This document shows positions 40,261-47,253 of a stretch of 64,000 nt of DNA, piece by piece. Below the pieces are notes generated by a model that was given only the letters and a program-made list of their open reading frames with translations, had not been told where the DNA came from and did no database searches. The stretch is from assembly GCA_039818945.1 (NCBI GenBank), contig JBCBSZ010000022.1, positions 1 through 64,000 of the forward strand, read 5' to 3'. This DNA is from JBCBSZ01 sp039818945 (GTDB lineage: Bacteria; Actinomycetota; Acidimicrobiia; Acidimicrobiales; Poriferisodalaceae). The stretch's first letter is position 1, and each line of letters begins with the position of its first letter. A program made the translations under genes and the position numbers.

Positions 40261-40858
40261 CAGAAGCGTCGAGTGCCTCGTACGCCATCTCAGCCACCCA
40301 CCACGAATACGGCCCAAGCGTTGGAGCCACGGGACCTGGATAGAGAAGCGCTCTAGCGACTCCTCCCTCTTCCTGGGCGACCCCGACCCCGTAGAGGCGA
40401 GCGTTGAGAAGGCCCGGCTCATCCTCCTCGACGGGCCGTCGCATGATCACCGCGGTGGGCGCCAGCGCTGAGACTTGGCCAACTCGACGAAGGACAGCGT
40501 CGAAACTCCGCCCGATCGCGAGCGCCCCCCGAACCCTAAGCGGGGGTTGGACAGTTCGGCCCAGAATGCCCTGGCGGCGCGTGAGCACACCCTTCGGTGC
40601 CCGGTCGGTCGCCTCCTTGACCCAGTCAGGCACATCTTCGTACCCCAACTCGATCCCGTTAGGGAGCTCCCAGAGCGATGTGATGACCTGCCGGTCCGTT
40701 ATCGCACCCAGCCCAGCCTTGCTCCGCCGCGCATGCTCGGTCGGATCGATCTGAATGGCCAAGAGCACTGCGCCGTCCCTCAGTTCGACTCGAACGATCT
40801 CCCCGTCGAAGCCGAACGTCTGCGCTACGTGGGCGCCGAGCTTCTCGCTCGACGTCAT
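40235..40858 (-). CDS. Hypothetical 207-residue protein paired with XRE regulator
   Basis: An acidic protein without signal or membrane segment. Visible features are FDGEIVRVELRDGAVLLAIQ near the start and LWELPNGIELGYEDVPDWVK in the middle. Its ATG overlaps the TGA of the XRE gene by 4 bp (ATGA), so the pair is translationally coupled as in many toxin-antitoxin or ligand-sensing units. It converges on and overlaps the TIM-barrel-like gene. I do not recognise the family. Confidence 0.6.
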   Translation of the reverse strand: MTSSEKLGAHVAQTFGFDGEIVRVELRDGAVLLAIQIDPTEHARRSKAGLGAITDRQVITSLWELPNGIELGYEDVPDWVKEATDRAPKGVLTRRQGILGRTVQPPLRVRGALAIGRSFDAVLRRVGQVSALAPTAVIMRRPVEEDEPGLLNARLYGVGVAQEEGGVARALLYPGPVAPTLGPYSWWVAEMAYEALDASVSGDSPKP

Positions 40859-41100
40859 CGCGATTCCTGAGCGAGGTCGTCGAGCGTAGCTCCGAGCGCA
40901 ATCGCCAGATCGGCCACCAGGAAGAAGGACGGCCCGGCACTCCTCCCACTGAGTAGGGCTCGCACGGTCTCGTATCGGACACCCGATTGGGCCGACAAGT
41001 CCTGGATGGAGATGTCCCGCTCGCTCTTCCGTTGTTCCAGTGAGGCGGCGAGCCGCACGGCTCGCTGCCGTTCTTCGGGCTGGACTCCTCGTCTTCCCAT
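40855..41100 (-). CDS. XRE-family helix-turn-helix regulator
   Basis: An 81-residue Cro/CI-type DNA-binding protein: ISIQDLSAQSGVRYETVRAL is the HTH and FFLVADLAIALGATLDDLAQ the closing helices. A near-palindrome TATACCAGTATA lies 9 bases upstream of the start in an AT-rich patch and is the likely operator. Coupled to the 207-residue gene. It is divergent from the HipA-like kinase gene, so it could also control that side. Confidence 0.8.
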   Translation of the reverse strand: MGRRGVQPEERQRAVRLAASLEQRKSERDISIQDLSAQSGVRYETVRALLSGRSAGPSFFLVADLAIALGATLDDLAQESR

Positions 41101-41109
41101 TCAAATAAC

Positions 41110-41121
41110 TATACCAGTATA
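41110..41121. promoter_or_regulatory. TATAC-CA-GTATA near-palindrome, XRE operator candidate
   Basis: Five-base arms around a two-base centre, inside the only strongly AT-rich patch of this region and directly before the XRE start. The minus-strand reading also supplies a TATAGT -10-like hexamer at 41104-41109. Confidence 0.6.
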
Positions 41122-41423
41122 TCTATCTGGAAGGATGGACTGGCCGACGGCAGGCTCGGCTGCGACGGTCGAGCGACGACGACGCCTCCGGCCCCTCGGA
41201 GTCGTTCCCGAGATGATCCTGCGATGGTCTGGCCCGACTGCGTCTAGAGCGGCCGTCGACGGTTCCCATCGTTATGAGGAGGGGCCCAGCCGGCGGAAGT
41301 CGGGCTGGAGTCGGCTCAGAGCAGAGTTCGCGAACCTTGACGGAGATGTCCTCTACGGTCACTGGGCGCGGCCCGGTGCTCGTTGCGCCGAGCCCAACTC
41401 GCCCGAGACCGAAGAGCATCACC
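41122..41423. other. 300-bp spacer between XRE and HipA-like genes
   Basis: Apart from the operator patch at its left edge I see no gene or RNA here. An in-frame extension of the kinase runs back to 41274 but has Arg/Pro/Ser-rich, non-domain composition and looks non-coding. It should contain the kinase promoter, which I could not place. Confidence 0.5.
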
Positions 41424-42332
41424 GTGATCGAGTTCCGAGAGGTCGACGTCAGCATGTGGGGACGTGCTCACGAGGAGACGCTCGGCACCAAGCCGAAACG
41501 GTGGCTCCACGACCCGGTCGCGGACGAGTTCTGGCTGATGAAGGACGTGACGTTCAACCGACGAGCAGACGGAACGACCTACGCGAAGGGTGACGACTGG
41601 GCCGAGCGCGTCGCCGGAGCCGTCGCTGAAGCTCTGGGCCTGCCGGCAGCCGTCGTCGAGCTGGCCACTGGCGGTCCCGGCGCGGACACCTCCGTGGGTG
41701 TGATCAGCCGGTCGCTACTAAGTACCGATGAGAGCCTCGTCCACGGCAACGAGCTGCTGGCCGAGATCGGTGTGTCTGGCGATGATCCACATGACCGCAC
41801 CGGCTACACGCTCGACGCCGTGCGCCAGGTGCTCGAACGCGTAGACGCACCCCCGGCTTCTGAGCTCACGGCATGGGAGACCTTCGTCGGCTTCCTCGTG
41901 CTGGACGCGTTGGTCGGGAACACCGATCGACACCAAGAGAACTGGGCTGTCATCGCACGCGGCGGCGACCGGCGACTCGCTCCGACGTTCGACCACGCCT
42001 CCAGCCTCGGCTTCCAGCTCGACGACGAGCAGCGCAGCGAGCGACTGTCCACCGCAGACGCCAACCGCACACCCGAGGCCTACGCGGGCAAAGCGAGGAC
42101 CCGTTTCGAGGGCAGTCCGCCTCCGCTCGCAGTCGCTGTCGACGGTCTTGCGACGCTCGCCCCTGAGAAGCGGGACCACTGGTTCGATCGCAGTGCGGAC
42201 GTAGAGAAGCTTCTGGCACCTTTGGGCCGCGTGCCAGCTGGCCGGATCTCCGAATCCGCGCGCAGCTTCGCAGCACGGCTGCTGCAAGCGAATCACTCGC
42301 AGCTGATGTCACACCGTGTCGGTACGGTTTGA
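41424..42332 (+). CDS. HipA-like Ser/Thr kinase (C-terminal kinase lobe only)
   Basis: About 302 residues matching the HipA C-terminal kinase domain. Lys40 (FWLMKDV) would bind ATP, the catalytic loop is GNTDRHQENW (Asp168, His170) and the metal-binding Asp190 is in PTFDHASSLG. The N-terminal lobe of classical HipA (about 100 residues) is absent; a HipA-N-like segment may instead reside in the next gene. The GTG at 41424 was chosen because similarity starts there; ATG 41454 is possible. Kinases of this group phosphorylate aminoacyl-tRNA synthetases or other translation targets. The next gene starts 2 bp after its stop. Confidence 0.78.
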   Translation: MIEFREVDVSMWGRAHEETLGTKPKRWLHDPVADEFWLMKDVTFNRRADGTTYAKGDDWAERVAGAVAEALGLPAAVVELATGGPGADTSVGVISRSLLSTDESLVHGNELLAEIGVSGDDPHDRTGYTLDAVRQVLERVDAPPASELTAWETFVGFLVLDALVGNTDRHQENWAVIARGGDRRLAPTFDHASSLGFQLDDEQRSERLSTADANRTPEAYAGKARTRFEGSPPPLAVAVDGLATLAPEKRDHWFDRSADVEKLLAPLGRVPAGRISESARSFAARLLQANHSQLMSHRVGTV

Positions 42333-42334
42333 CC

Positions 42335-43087
42335 ATGGGCACCCCGACCGAGCGACACCTCTACGTGACCTGGCGGCACCCCGAGGGTTCGATCATGCCC
42401 ATCGGGCTGTTGAACCAGCGCGTCAGCGGCGACTCGGTCTCCTATGAGTTCGTCTACCTGAAACTGGCGGAGCAGCAGCCCCTGTTCGAACCGCTCCCGG
42501 GCTTCCCAGAGCTTCACCGTCGCTACGAGAGCCGCCAGCTGTTCCCAGTGTTCGCCAATCGCCAGATGCCCCGCGAGCGTCCTGACTACGACGCCTTCCT
42601 CCAGCAACTCGATCTCGACGTCGAAGCCGATCCGTTCGAGGTGCTCGCCCGGAGCGAAGGCCAGCGTGCGACCGACCGGATCGAGGTCTTCGCAGCCCCG
42701 ACGCGGACCGACGCGGATCAGTTAGTCACGCTCTTCTTCGCTCGCGGCGTCCGACATGTCGACGGAGCTTCCGATGCCATCGCCTTGCTGAACGCTGGAG
42801 ACCAACTCGAGCTCGTCCCAGAGCCAGCCAACACCGTCAACCCGCGGGCCATGCTGATCAACACTGCGACAGGCGACTCGGTCGGCTACGCCCCGGACTA
42901 CCTGCTCGACACGATCCATGACCTGCGGCACGACGACCCCACGGCCGTTCGTGTCATCGTCGAGCACGCGAACCCGCCCTCGTCTGCTCCGCACATGCGC
43001 TTGTTGTGTCGTCTGACCGCTCCGTGGCCCGAGGGGTACCAACCGCTGTCCGGACCCGAGTTCCAGCCGCTCGTGGGTGCTCGCTAG
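42335..43087 (+). CDS. HIRAN-domain protein with HipA-N-like front half
   Basis: A 250-residue protein beginning 2 bp after the kinase stop. The C-terminal part has a HIRAN domain: LNAGDQLELVPEPANTVNPR, then AMLINTATGDSVGYAPDYLL, the fold that binds DNA 3' ends or stalled forks in RAD5/HLTF. The front 110 residues (LYVTWRHPEGSIMPIGLLNQ, YEFVYLKLAEQQPLFEPLPG, FPVFANRQMPRERPDY) resemble the small N-terminal subdomain of HipA, which in the tripartite HipBST system is a separate antitoxin. So this could be a DNA-sensing partner or antitoxin of the kinase. Confidence 0.72.
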   Translation: MGTPTERHLYVTWRHPEGSIMPIGLLNQRVSGDSVSYEFVYLKLAEQQPLFEPLPGFPELHRRYESRQLFPVFANRQMPRERPDYDAFLQQLDLDVEADPFEVLARSEGQRATDRIEVFAAPTRTDADQLVTLFFARGVRHVDGASDAIALLNAGDQLELVPEPANTVNPRAMLINTATGDSVGYAPDYLLDTIHDLRHDDPTAVRVIVEHANPPSSAPHMRLLCRLTAPWPEGYQPLSGPEFQPLVGAR

Positions 43088-43101
43088 GCGATGAGGGCAC
43101 G

Positions 43102-43260
43102 ATGGCCGTGGATCCCGACGACGGGCAGACATCGAACGAGGCGCCCGCGGAACCGGACGCGCAGCCGTCGCGGCGCAGGCGGGCACTCGACGAGATGGTC
43201 AAGATCGCAGACGAGAGTGGCATGTACGAGCGCACTGCGACGCCGAAGCGGACCCGCTGA
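43102..43260 (+). CDS. Small 52-residue basic protein after the HIRAN gene
   Basis: Starts MAVDPDDGQTSNEAPAEP, has a central RRRR patch and ends in a helix (ALDEMVKIADESGMYERTA) with a TPKRTR tail. A GAGGG lies 8 bases upstream of the ATG at 43102. It ends just before the right arm-type repeat. It may be a short DNA-binding or antitoxin-like partner; no family is recognised. Confidence 0.5.
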   Translation: MAVDPDDGQTSNEAPAEPDAQPSRRRRALDEMVKIADESGMYERTATPKRTR

Positions 43261-43269
43261 AGACTGGCG

Positions 43270-43295
43270 AGCTTCTAACGAGTCTTCTAACGGAC
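43270..43295 (+). repeat. Right arm-type repeat, paired TTCTAACG boxes
   Basis: Partner of 31453-31478, lying 115 bases inside attR. Three mismatches separate the two copies. The N-terminal domain of the integrase would normally bind these, but that domain is encoded in front of the amber codon. Confidence 0.75.
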
Positions 43296-43410
43296 AGGGG
43301 GTCACGAGGCGGTCCACGCCGTCACAAGATGGCACCGCAGGAGCGCGACTTCCCAGCTCAGCGATACTGCGCAACACGGGGCGACACTCGCCGACCGCCC
43401 CGCGATGGGA

Positions 43411-43451
43411 CTCATAACCCGAAGGTCGCAGGTTCAAATCCTGCCCCCGCC
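43411..43451 (+). repeat. attR core, displaced tRNA-fMet 3' fragment
   Basis: Second copy of the 41-bp repeat, followed by A and CCA, which is the original chromosomal 3' end of the initiator tRNA. The sequence to its left (GATGGGA) does not continue the tRNA, so no 5' half exists and this is not a functional gene. Confidence 0.92.
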
Positions 43452-43470
43452 ACCAAGAGAACCGCAGGTC

Positions 43471-43500
43471 AGAGCCGGTGCCTACCGAGGTGCCGGCTCT
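43471..43500 (+). terminator. Original terminator of the tRNA-fMet gene, displaced
   Basis: AGAGCCGG (43471-43478) and CCGGCTCT (43493-43500) form an 8-bp stem followed by TTTG, 16 bases after the displaced CCA end. This is where the tRNA terminator lay before integration. Confidence 0.7.
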
Positions 43501-43648
43501 TTGCGTTGGCGGCCATGTACCAACGAGGTACGACGGCGCTCCGATTCGCCTGCCGGGCCGCCTCTCGGCGGCGAGCCCGTCGTCACGCTGTGTGACACCG
43601 GGTGGGCGGGGGTTCCGCGGCGGCGACGCCGCTGGCCGTTGGGCATCC

Positions 43649-43849
43649 ATGACCACGACGTCTCCAACCCCGCCGATCGGACTCGACGAGCTGGCGAGTC
43701 GCCTCGGAGGCGGCGAGCGCTACGTCCGCCGCCTCGTCGAGGAGCGCCGCATCCCGTGCCGGCCGACTCCTCCGACACCTCGACGGAACGCCGTCACGTT
43801 GGCATAGAAGAACTCGCCACCTGGGTCCGCACGGTCGCTGTGGCCACCG
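43649..43849 (+). pseudogene. Frameshifted excisionase-like HTH remnant
   Basis: From ATG 43649 the frame reads GLDELASRLGGGERYVRRLV then EERRIP, the start of a MerR/Xis-type HTH, and then runs into Pro/Arg codons and a stop at 43807. One base over, ERRHVGIEELATWVRTVAVA supplies the expected second half of such a protein. A single shift between about 43760 and 43785 explains both. It lies outside attR and so belongs to another, mostly lost element. Confidence 0.6.
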
Positions 43850-43975
43850 ACCAGCGAGGGCGTGCACGGCGGCGTCACCGGTGCCGTAGGTCTTCACGGC
43901 GTCACGTGCCGCTGCGGCCACGCTCGTGGGGTCGGCGCCGGTGGGGTCGGATGGTGCGGGGAGGGTGGCGGTCAT
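43850..43975 (-). pseudogene. Truncated N-terminus of an ABC transporter ATPase
   Basis: From ATG 43975, with GGAG 5 bases upstream, 42 codons read MTATLPAPSDPTGADPTSVA and then RDAVKTYGTGDAAVHALAG, the standard opening of MacB/LolD-type ATPases before Walker A. Similarity stops there and no Walker A or later motif follows. The remnant abuts the excisionase remnant tail to tail, so a deletion or insertion removed the rest. An intact operator-like palindrome remains upstream at 44057. Confidence 0.65.
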
Positions 43976-44056
43976 CTGAGCTCCTCGGTCGGTGTGGTGT
44001 GTCCGGTACGACGATCCGGCGGAACCGGGTGAGCTGGCCTCCTTCCGGTGGCGAGC

Positions 44057-44068
44057 TCACCCGGGTGA
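44057..44068. promoter_or_regulatory. TCACCCGGGTGA palindrome, site 1
   Basis: A perfect 12-bp palindrome in the spacer upstream of the truncated ABC ATPase gene and downstream of the DUF1772 gene, with a CCGGGTGAG half-site about 30 bases away. The same core recurs at 47164 and 50513. Confidence 0.65.
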
Positions 44069-44088
44069 CCACGGGACTCGGCCGGAGA

Positions 44089-44589
44089 TCACTCCGGGTC
44101 GGCGGCGACCACGGCGGCAGCGGTCACGAGGGTGAAGGCTCCGACGTTGAACACGGTTCGCACCGTGTTCCACCGGTTCCAGGGGTCCTCGTAGGTCTGC
44201 CGGCGCTCGTCGACCTCCGCTGCGGTGGCGGCGCCGAGGTCGAAGGCGTCGAGCTGATCGTTGAGCGGCACGTTGCGAGCTGCCGTCACGCCGAACACCC
44301 CGACGAGGTAGGTCAGGGCACCTGCGGCGACCAGGACGCCCCGGCGCTGATCTCCGGCCCGGAACTGGGCGACGGCGGCCGCGCCGAGGAGCAGCGGGAT
44401 GCCGATGAGGGGCACCAGGAACCTCGGCGTGAGGATCTCCCGGTTCACGTGTTGCATCAGCTCCACGTAGTCGGCGCCGGCGAGGCGTCGGGTGCCGGGG
44501 ATCACCGACACCGTCCAGCCGTAGAACAGTCCGGCCATGAGCCCGGTGGCGACGACGCTGCCGACGAGGAGGAGTTGCTTGGCGTCCAT
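44089..44589 (-). CDS. DUF1772 / anthrone oxygenase-like membrane protein
   Basis: A 166-residue protein with four hydrophobic segments: LLLVGSVVATGLMAGLFYGW at the start, two in the centre (LVPLIGIPLLLGAAAVA, GVLVAAGALTYLVGVFGVTA) and one at the end. NVPLNDQLDAFD and WNRWNTVRTVFN between the last two are the DUF1772 signatures. Some members are anthrone oxygenases but most are uncharacterised. It is 9 bp after the NAD(P)-binding gene in the same direction, so the two are probably co-transcribed. Confidence 0.82.
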   Translation of the reverse strand: MDAKQLLLVGSVVATGLMAGLFYGWTVSVIPGTRRLAGADYVELMQHVNREILTPRFLVPLIGIPLLLGAAAVAQFRAGDQRRGVLVAAGALTYLVGVFGVTAARNVPLNDQLDAFDLGAATAAEVDERRQTYEDPWNRWNTVRTVFNVGAFTLVTAAAVVAADPE

Positions 44590-44598
44590 CTCCGCCCC

Positions 44599-45279
44599 TC
44601 AGCCCGAGACCGACAGGGTGGTGTGGCCGAGCGTCGGGTCGGTCACCACCCGACTGAGCGTGCGGCCGACGACCGTGCGGGAGATCTTCATCTTCCGGGT
44701 CTCGCCGGTGGTCGACCAGAACGGCTCCGGACCGTCGGGCTCGTCGTTGAGGTGTACCGGCTGGACCAGGGTCCAGTCGAGGCCGCTGGACCGGACGATC
44801 CGCTCCTGCAGCTCGGTGTCGGCCATCTGCTTCTTCACCAGGGTGGCGAAGAACAGACGGTCGGTGAACCCGAGGTGTTGCCGCGTCGGGCCGATGCCGT
44901 GGGACGACTGCACGACGAGGCGGTCGAGGCCGTGGGCGTCCATGGCGTCGATGACGTTGCGGGTGCCGGCCGAGCGGATGTCGAGCGGCGTGCGCTTCGG
45001 CCCGAGCGTCTGGACCCGGATCGGGTGCTCGGTGATGCCGAGCGTCACGACGACCGCGTCGTGTCCGGCGACAGCCTGGTCGACGTCGTTGCGCTTCAGG
45101 GCGTCGCCGTTGACCGTCACGAGTCCGTCGAACTCGGCCGCGAGCCGGTCGGCGTGACGGGAGAAGGCGGTGACGTGGTGGCCGGCGGTGATCAGGGCGG
45201 CGACCGCGGCGCGCCCGGAGCCGCCGGTGGCCCCGACGACGAGGACCTTGCGGCTGCTGGGGTTGTTGGTGCTGGTCAT
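44599..45279 (-). CDS. NAD(P)H-binding atypical SDR
   Basis: A 226-residue NmrA/YwnB-like protein. The cofactor motif is VVGATGGSGRAAVAAL at about residues 13-28, and FSRHADRL follows strand 2, an Arg that favours NADP. The usual SDR Tyr-x3-Lys is not visible, which is normal for the atypical group. ATG 45279 follows GGAG. It is immediately upstream of the DUF1772 gene and diverges from nothing; the AraC gene lies 136 bp upstream in the same orientation. A flavin reductase or redox-sensor role is possible. Confidence 0.82.
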   Translation of the reverse strand: MTSTNNPSSRKVLVVGATGGSGRAAVAALITAGHHVTAFSRHADRLAAEFDGLVTVNGDALKRNDVDQAVAGHDAVVVTLGITEHPIRVQTLGPKRTPLDIRSAGTRNVIDAMDAHGLDRLVVQSSHGIGPTRQHLGFTDRLFFATLVKKQMADTELQERIVRSSGLDWTLVQPVHLNDEPDGPEPFWSTTGETRKMKISRTVVGRTLSRVVTDPTLGHTTLSVSG

Positions 45280-45415
45280 GTCCGTGCTCCGTTCGTGTCG
45301 GTGTCGGGTGGACATGAGCAACGTACGAACGGACGGCAGGTCGGCTCTTGGCCGCTTCCGCCAGTGCATTGACACTTCCCGCCATCGCCGCCGTGAGCGG
45401 TCTTCGATTCGGCGA

Positions 45416-46405
45416 TCAGCCTCGGCGGACGGCCAGTGGGGTCCGCCCGGTCCAACGCTTGAAGGCACGCTGGAAGGCGCTCTGATCGGAGAACCCGCAG
45501 AGGAAGGCGATGTCGACGAGCGAGCGGTCGGTGGTCGTCAACAGCGCGGTGGCGACGCTCTGGCGGACCTCCACGACGAGGTCCTGATAGCGGAGGTGCT
45601 CGTCGCCGAGCCGACGGTGGAGGGTCCGCTCGCTCATGCCGAGGCGTCGGGCGACGACACGCATCGGCGGGACTCCGTCGGCGAGCCCGTTGGCGATGAC
45701 GTGCCGCACTCGGGCCTCGATGCCACGCTCGGCGAGCGCCGTGCTGAGCTGACCCTCGAGCTGGTCGATCAGGAACTCCGAGAGCGCTTCGTCACCGAGT
45801 CGGGTCGGCGTGTCGAGGAACGCGGCGTCGAGGTGCAACGCGTCGAGCTCGGCGCCGTAGCTGATCGAGCAACCGAAGAACTCCCGCCCTGCGGCGGAGG
45901 CCGAGGGCGCCCGGTGGGTGAACGAGACCGAGGTCGGTGTCGGTGACACCCCGTCGGCCACGACCTGGCGGCAGACGGTGAGGATCGCTCCGAGCGCCGC
46001 CTCGTTGGCGATGCGGACGCCGAGGCGGTGGGCGGGTCGCCCGAGGAGGACGAACGCCGCACCACCGCGGCCGTCGGGTCGGAGCTCGTACTGGACGGTG
46101 TCGCCCTGCAGGGCGATGTAGCGCACGGTTCGTTCGAGCGCCCGCCGGAGATCGACCGCGGTCTTGAACGCCAGCCCGGACGCCCCGTACCCGTCGATGT
46201 GGATCGAGGACGCGTAGCGGAACTGCAACGAGTCGTCGCCGTCTCCGACGATCCGTTCGATGACCGCCCAAAACGCCTCGTCGTCGACCAGATCGGGTGC
46301 CGCCGGCCCGGCGTCGAGGCCGACGTGGGCGAGCAGCTCCGGTCGGTCCTCGCGATCGGAGGCGGCGATCATCGCCCGCACGGCGATCGACGAGATCATC
46401 GGCAT
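45416..46405 (-). CDS. AraC-family regulator with arabinose-binding-like N-terminal domain
   Basis: About 329 residues. The N-terminal 200 form the AraC binding-like domain common in OruR/virulence-type regulators (LELLAHVGLDAGP-like start, FGCSISYGAELDALHLDAAFLDTP in two parts). The C-terminal double HTH is clear: MRVVARRLGMSERTLHRRLG and VDIAFLCGFSDQSAFQRAFK ending WTGRTPLAVRRG. The start is uncertain (ATG 46405, ATG 46432 or GTG 46441). It probably controls the downstream NAD(P)-binding/DUF1772 pair. Confidence 0.85.
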   Translation of the reverse strand: MPMISSIAVRAMIAASDREDRPELLAHVGLDAGPAAPDLVDDEAFWAVIERIVGDGDDSLQFRYASSIHIDGYGASGLAFKTAVDLRRALERTVRYIALQGDTVQYELRPDGRGGAAFVLLGRPAHRLGVRIANEAALGAILTVCRQVVADGVSPTPTSVSFTHRAPSASAAGREFFGCSISYGAELDALHLDAAFLDTPTRLGDEALSEFLIDQLEGQLSTALAERGIEARVRHVIANGLADGVPPMRVVARRLGMSERTLHRRLGDEHLRYQDLVVEVRQSVATALLTTTDRSLVDIAFLCGFSDQSAFQRAFKRWTGRTPLAVRRG

Positions 46406-46441
46406 GACCGCGCCGAGGCTACGCGGCCGCATCGCCGCCAC

Positions 46442-47080
46442 TCAGTCCCGGACGTCGACCGGCCGGAACGGGACCTCGGTCGTGAGGTGCGAGACGAGGA
46501 TCTTCAGGAACAGCAGCGGCGTGAACCACGCCATGCCCGCATCGACCACATCAGCGGCGACCAGTTCGCTCACCGGCACGGCGGCAGCCGCGAGCAGCAG
46601 GGCGATGGAGCGCTGGAGGTACAGCGGGACCGACAGCACGACGTACGAGGTCGCCAGCAGCAGCCCGTAGGTCGCTGCGAAGTAGGCGACCGGCTCGTCG
46701 GTGAAGATCGCCGCCACGATCCCGATCTGCGTGGCGTGCAGGGCGACGAAGCCGAGGTGGGATCGGAGCCCCTCGGCGGGCCGGTGGTACCAGCGCTTCG
46801 CCGCTGATGTCGCGTTGGTGACGATTCCCCCGGCGATGTCGACGGCGAGGATCGCGGCGACGGCGATCTGCCACGCAGCGACGTCCTCGCCGCGTTCGCG
46901 GACGACGAGCGCCATCGTCAGTCCGCCGAGCAGCGCAACGCCGATCACCTGGAGGCGGTTCTCGGCCCGGGTGGCGCCCGGACCGGCGAAGCGGTCCCAG
47001 AGGCCGCGCGGACCCGACCGGGGCGGCGGCGGATCCCAGGCGACGGTCATGGTGGCATCGGAGCGGTGGGTGGTGGCCAC
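46442..47080 (-). CDS. Multi-pass membrane protein, unknown function
   Basis: About 212 residues with five or six hydrophobic segments (VIGVALLGGLTMALVV, IAVAAILAVDIAGGIV, GFVALHATQIGIVAAIF, ATYGLLLATSYVVLSVPLYL, IALLLAAAAVPVSELVAA). GTG 47080 is favoured because GAGGAG lies 9 bases upstream and this leaves the palindrome at 47164 in the promoter; an ATG at 47230 would bury the palindrome in the coding region. It diverges from the beta-lactamase-like gene. No family recognised. Confidence 0.65.
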   Translation of the reverse strand: MATTHRSDATMTVAWDPPPPRSGPRGLWDRFAGPGATRAENRLQVIGVALLGGLTMALVVRERGEDVAAWQIAVAAILAVDIAGGIVTNATSAAKRWYHRPAEGLRSHLGFVALHATQIGIVAAIFTDEPVAYFAATYGLLLATSYVVLSVPLYLQRSIALLLAAAAVPVSELVAADVVDAGMAWFTPLLFLKILVSHLTTEVPFRPVDVRD

Positions 47081-47163
47081 AACAGGTGCCTCCTCGGGGG
47101 GTTCGGGTACGGCCCCACGATCCGGTCCGGCTGGGTGAGCGGTCGTCACCTGCGGGGCGCCGT

Positions 47164-47175
47164 TCACCCGGGTGA
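47164..47175. promoter_or_regulatory. TCACCCGGGTGA palindrome, site 2
   Basis: The same perfect palindrome as at 44057, in the spacer between the divergent membrane protein and serine hydrolase genes. A GGGTGAGC half-site sits about 30 bases away at 47133-47140. Confidence 0.65.
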
Positions 47176-47253
47176 GGTCGGGCACCGGGCGATCCCGACT
47201 CACACGCCTCGGAGGGACGGTGGTCGTCATCGCTCGACCACCGAGGAGTCCTC

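Noticed and set aside
40855..41100. The XRE protein as the HipB antitoxin of the HipA-like kinase
   Set aside because: It is divergent, over 300 bp away and translationally coupled to a different gene; HipB normally precedes hipA in the same operon. Shared control remains possible.
43405..43460. A second tRNA-Met gene at the right end of the element
   Set aside because: Only the 3' half from the anticodon loop is present; the D arm and 5' acceptor are missing.
43405..45372. A 655-codon plus-strand open frame over the DUF1772 and NAD(P)-binding genes
   Set aside because: No motif; the minus strand carries two well-formed genes with ribosome sites. Only its first part contains the second half of the Xis remnant.
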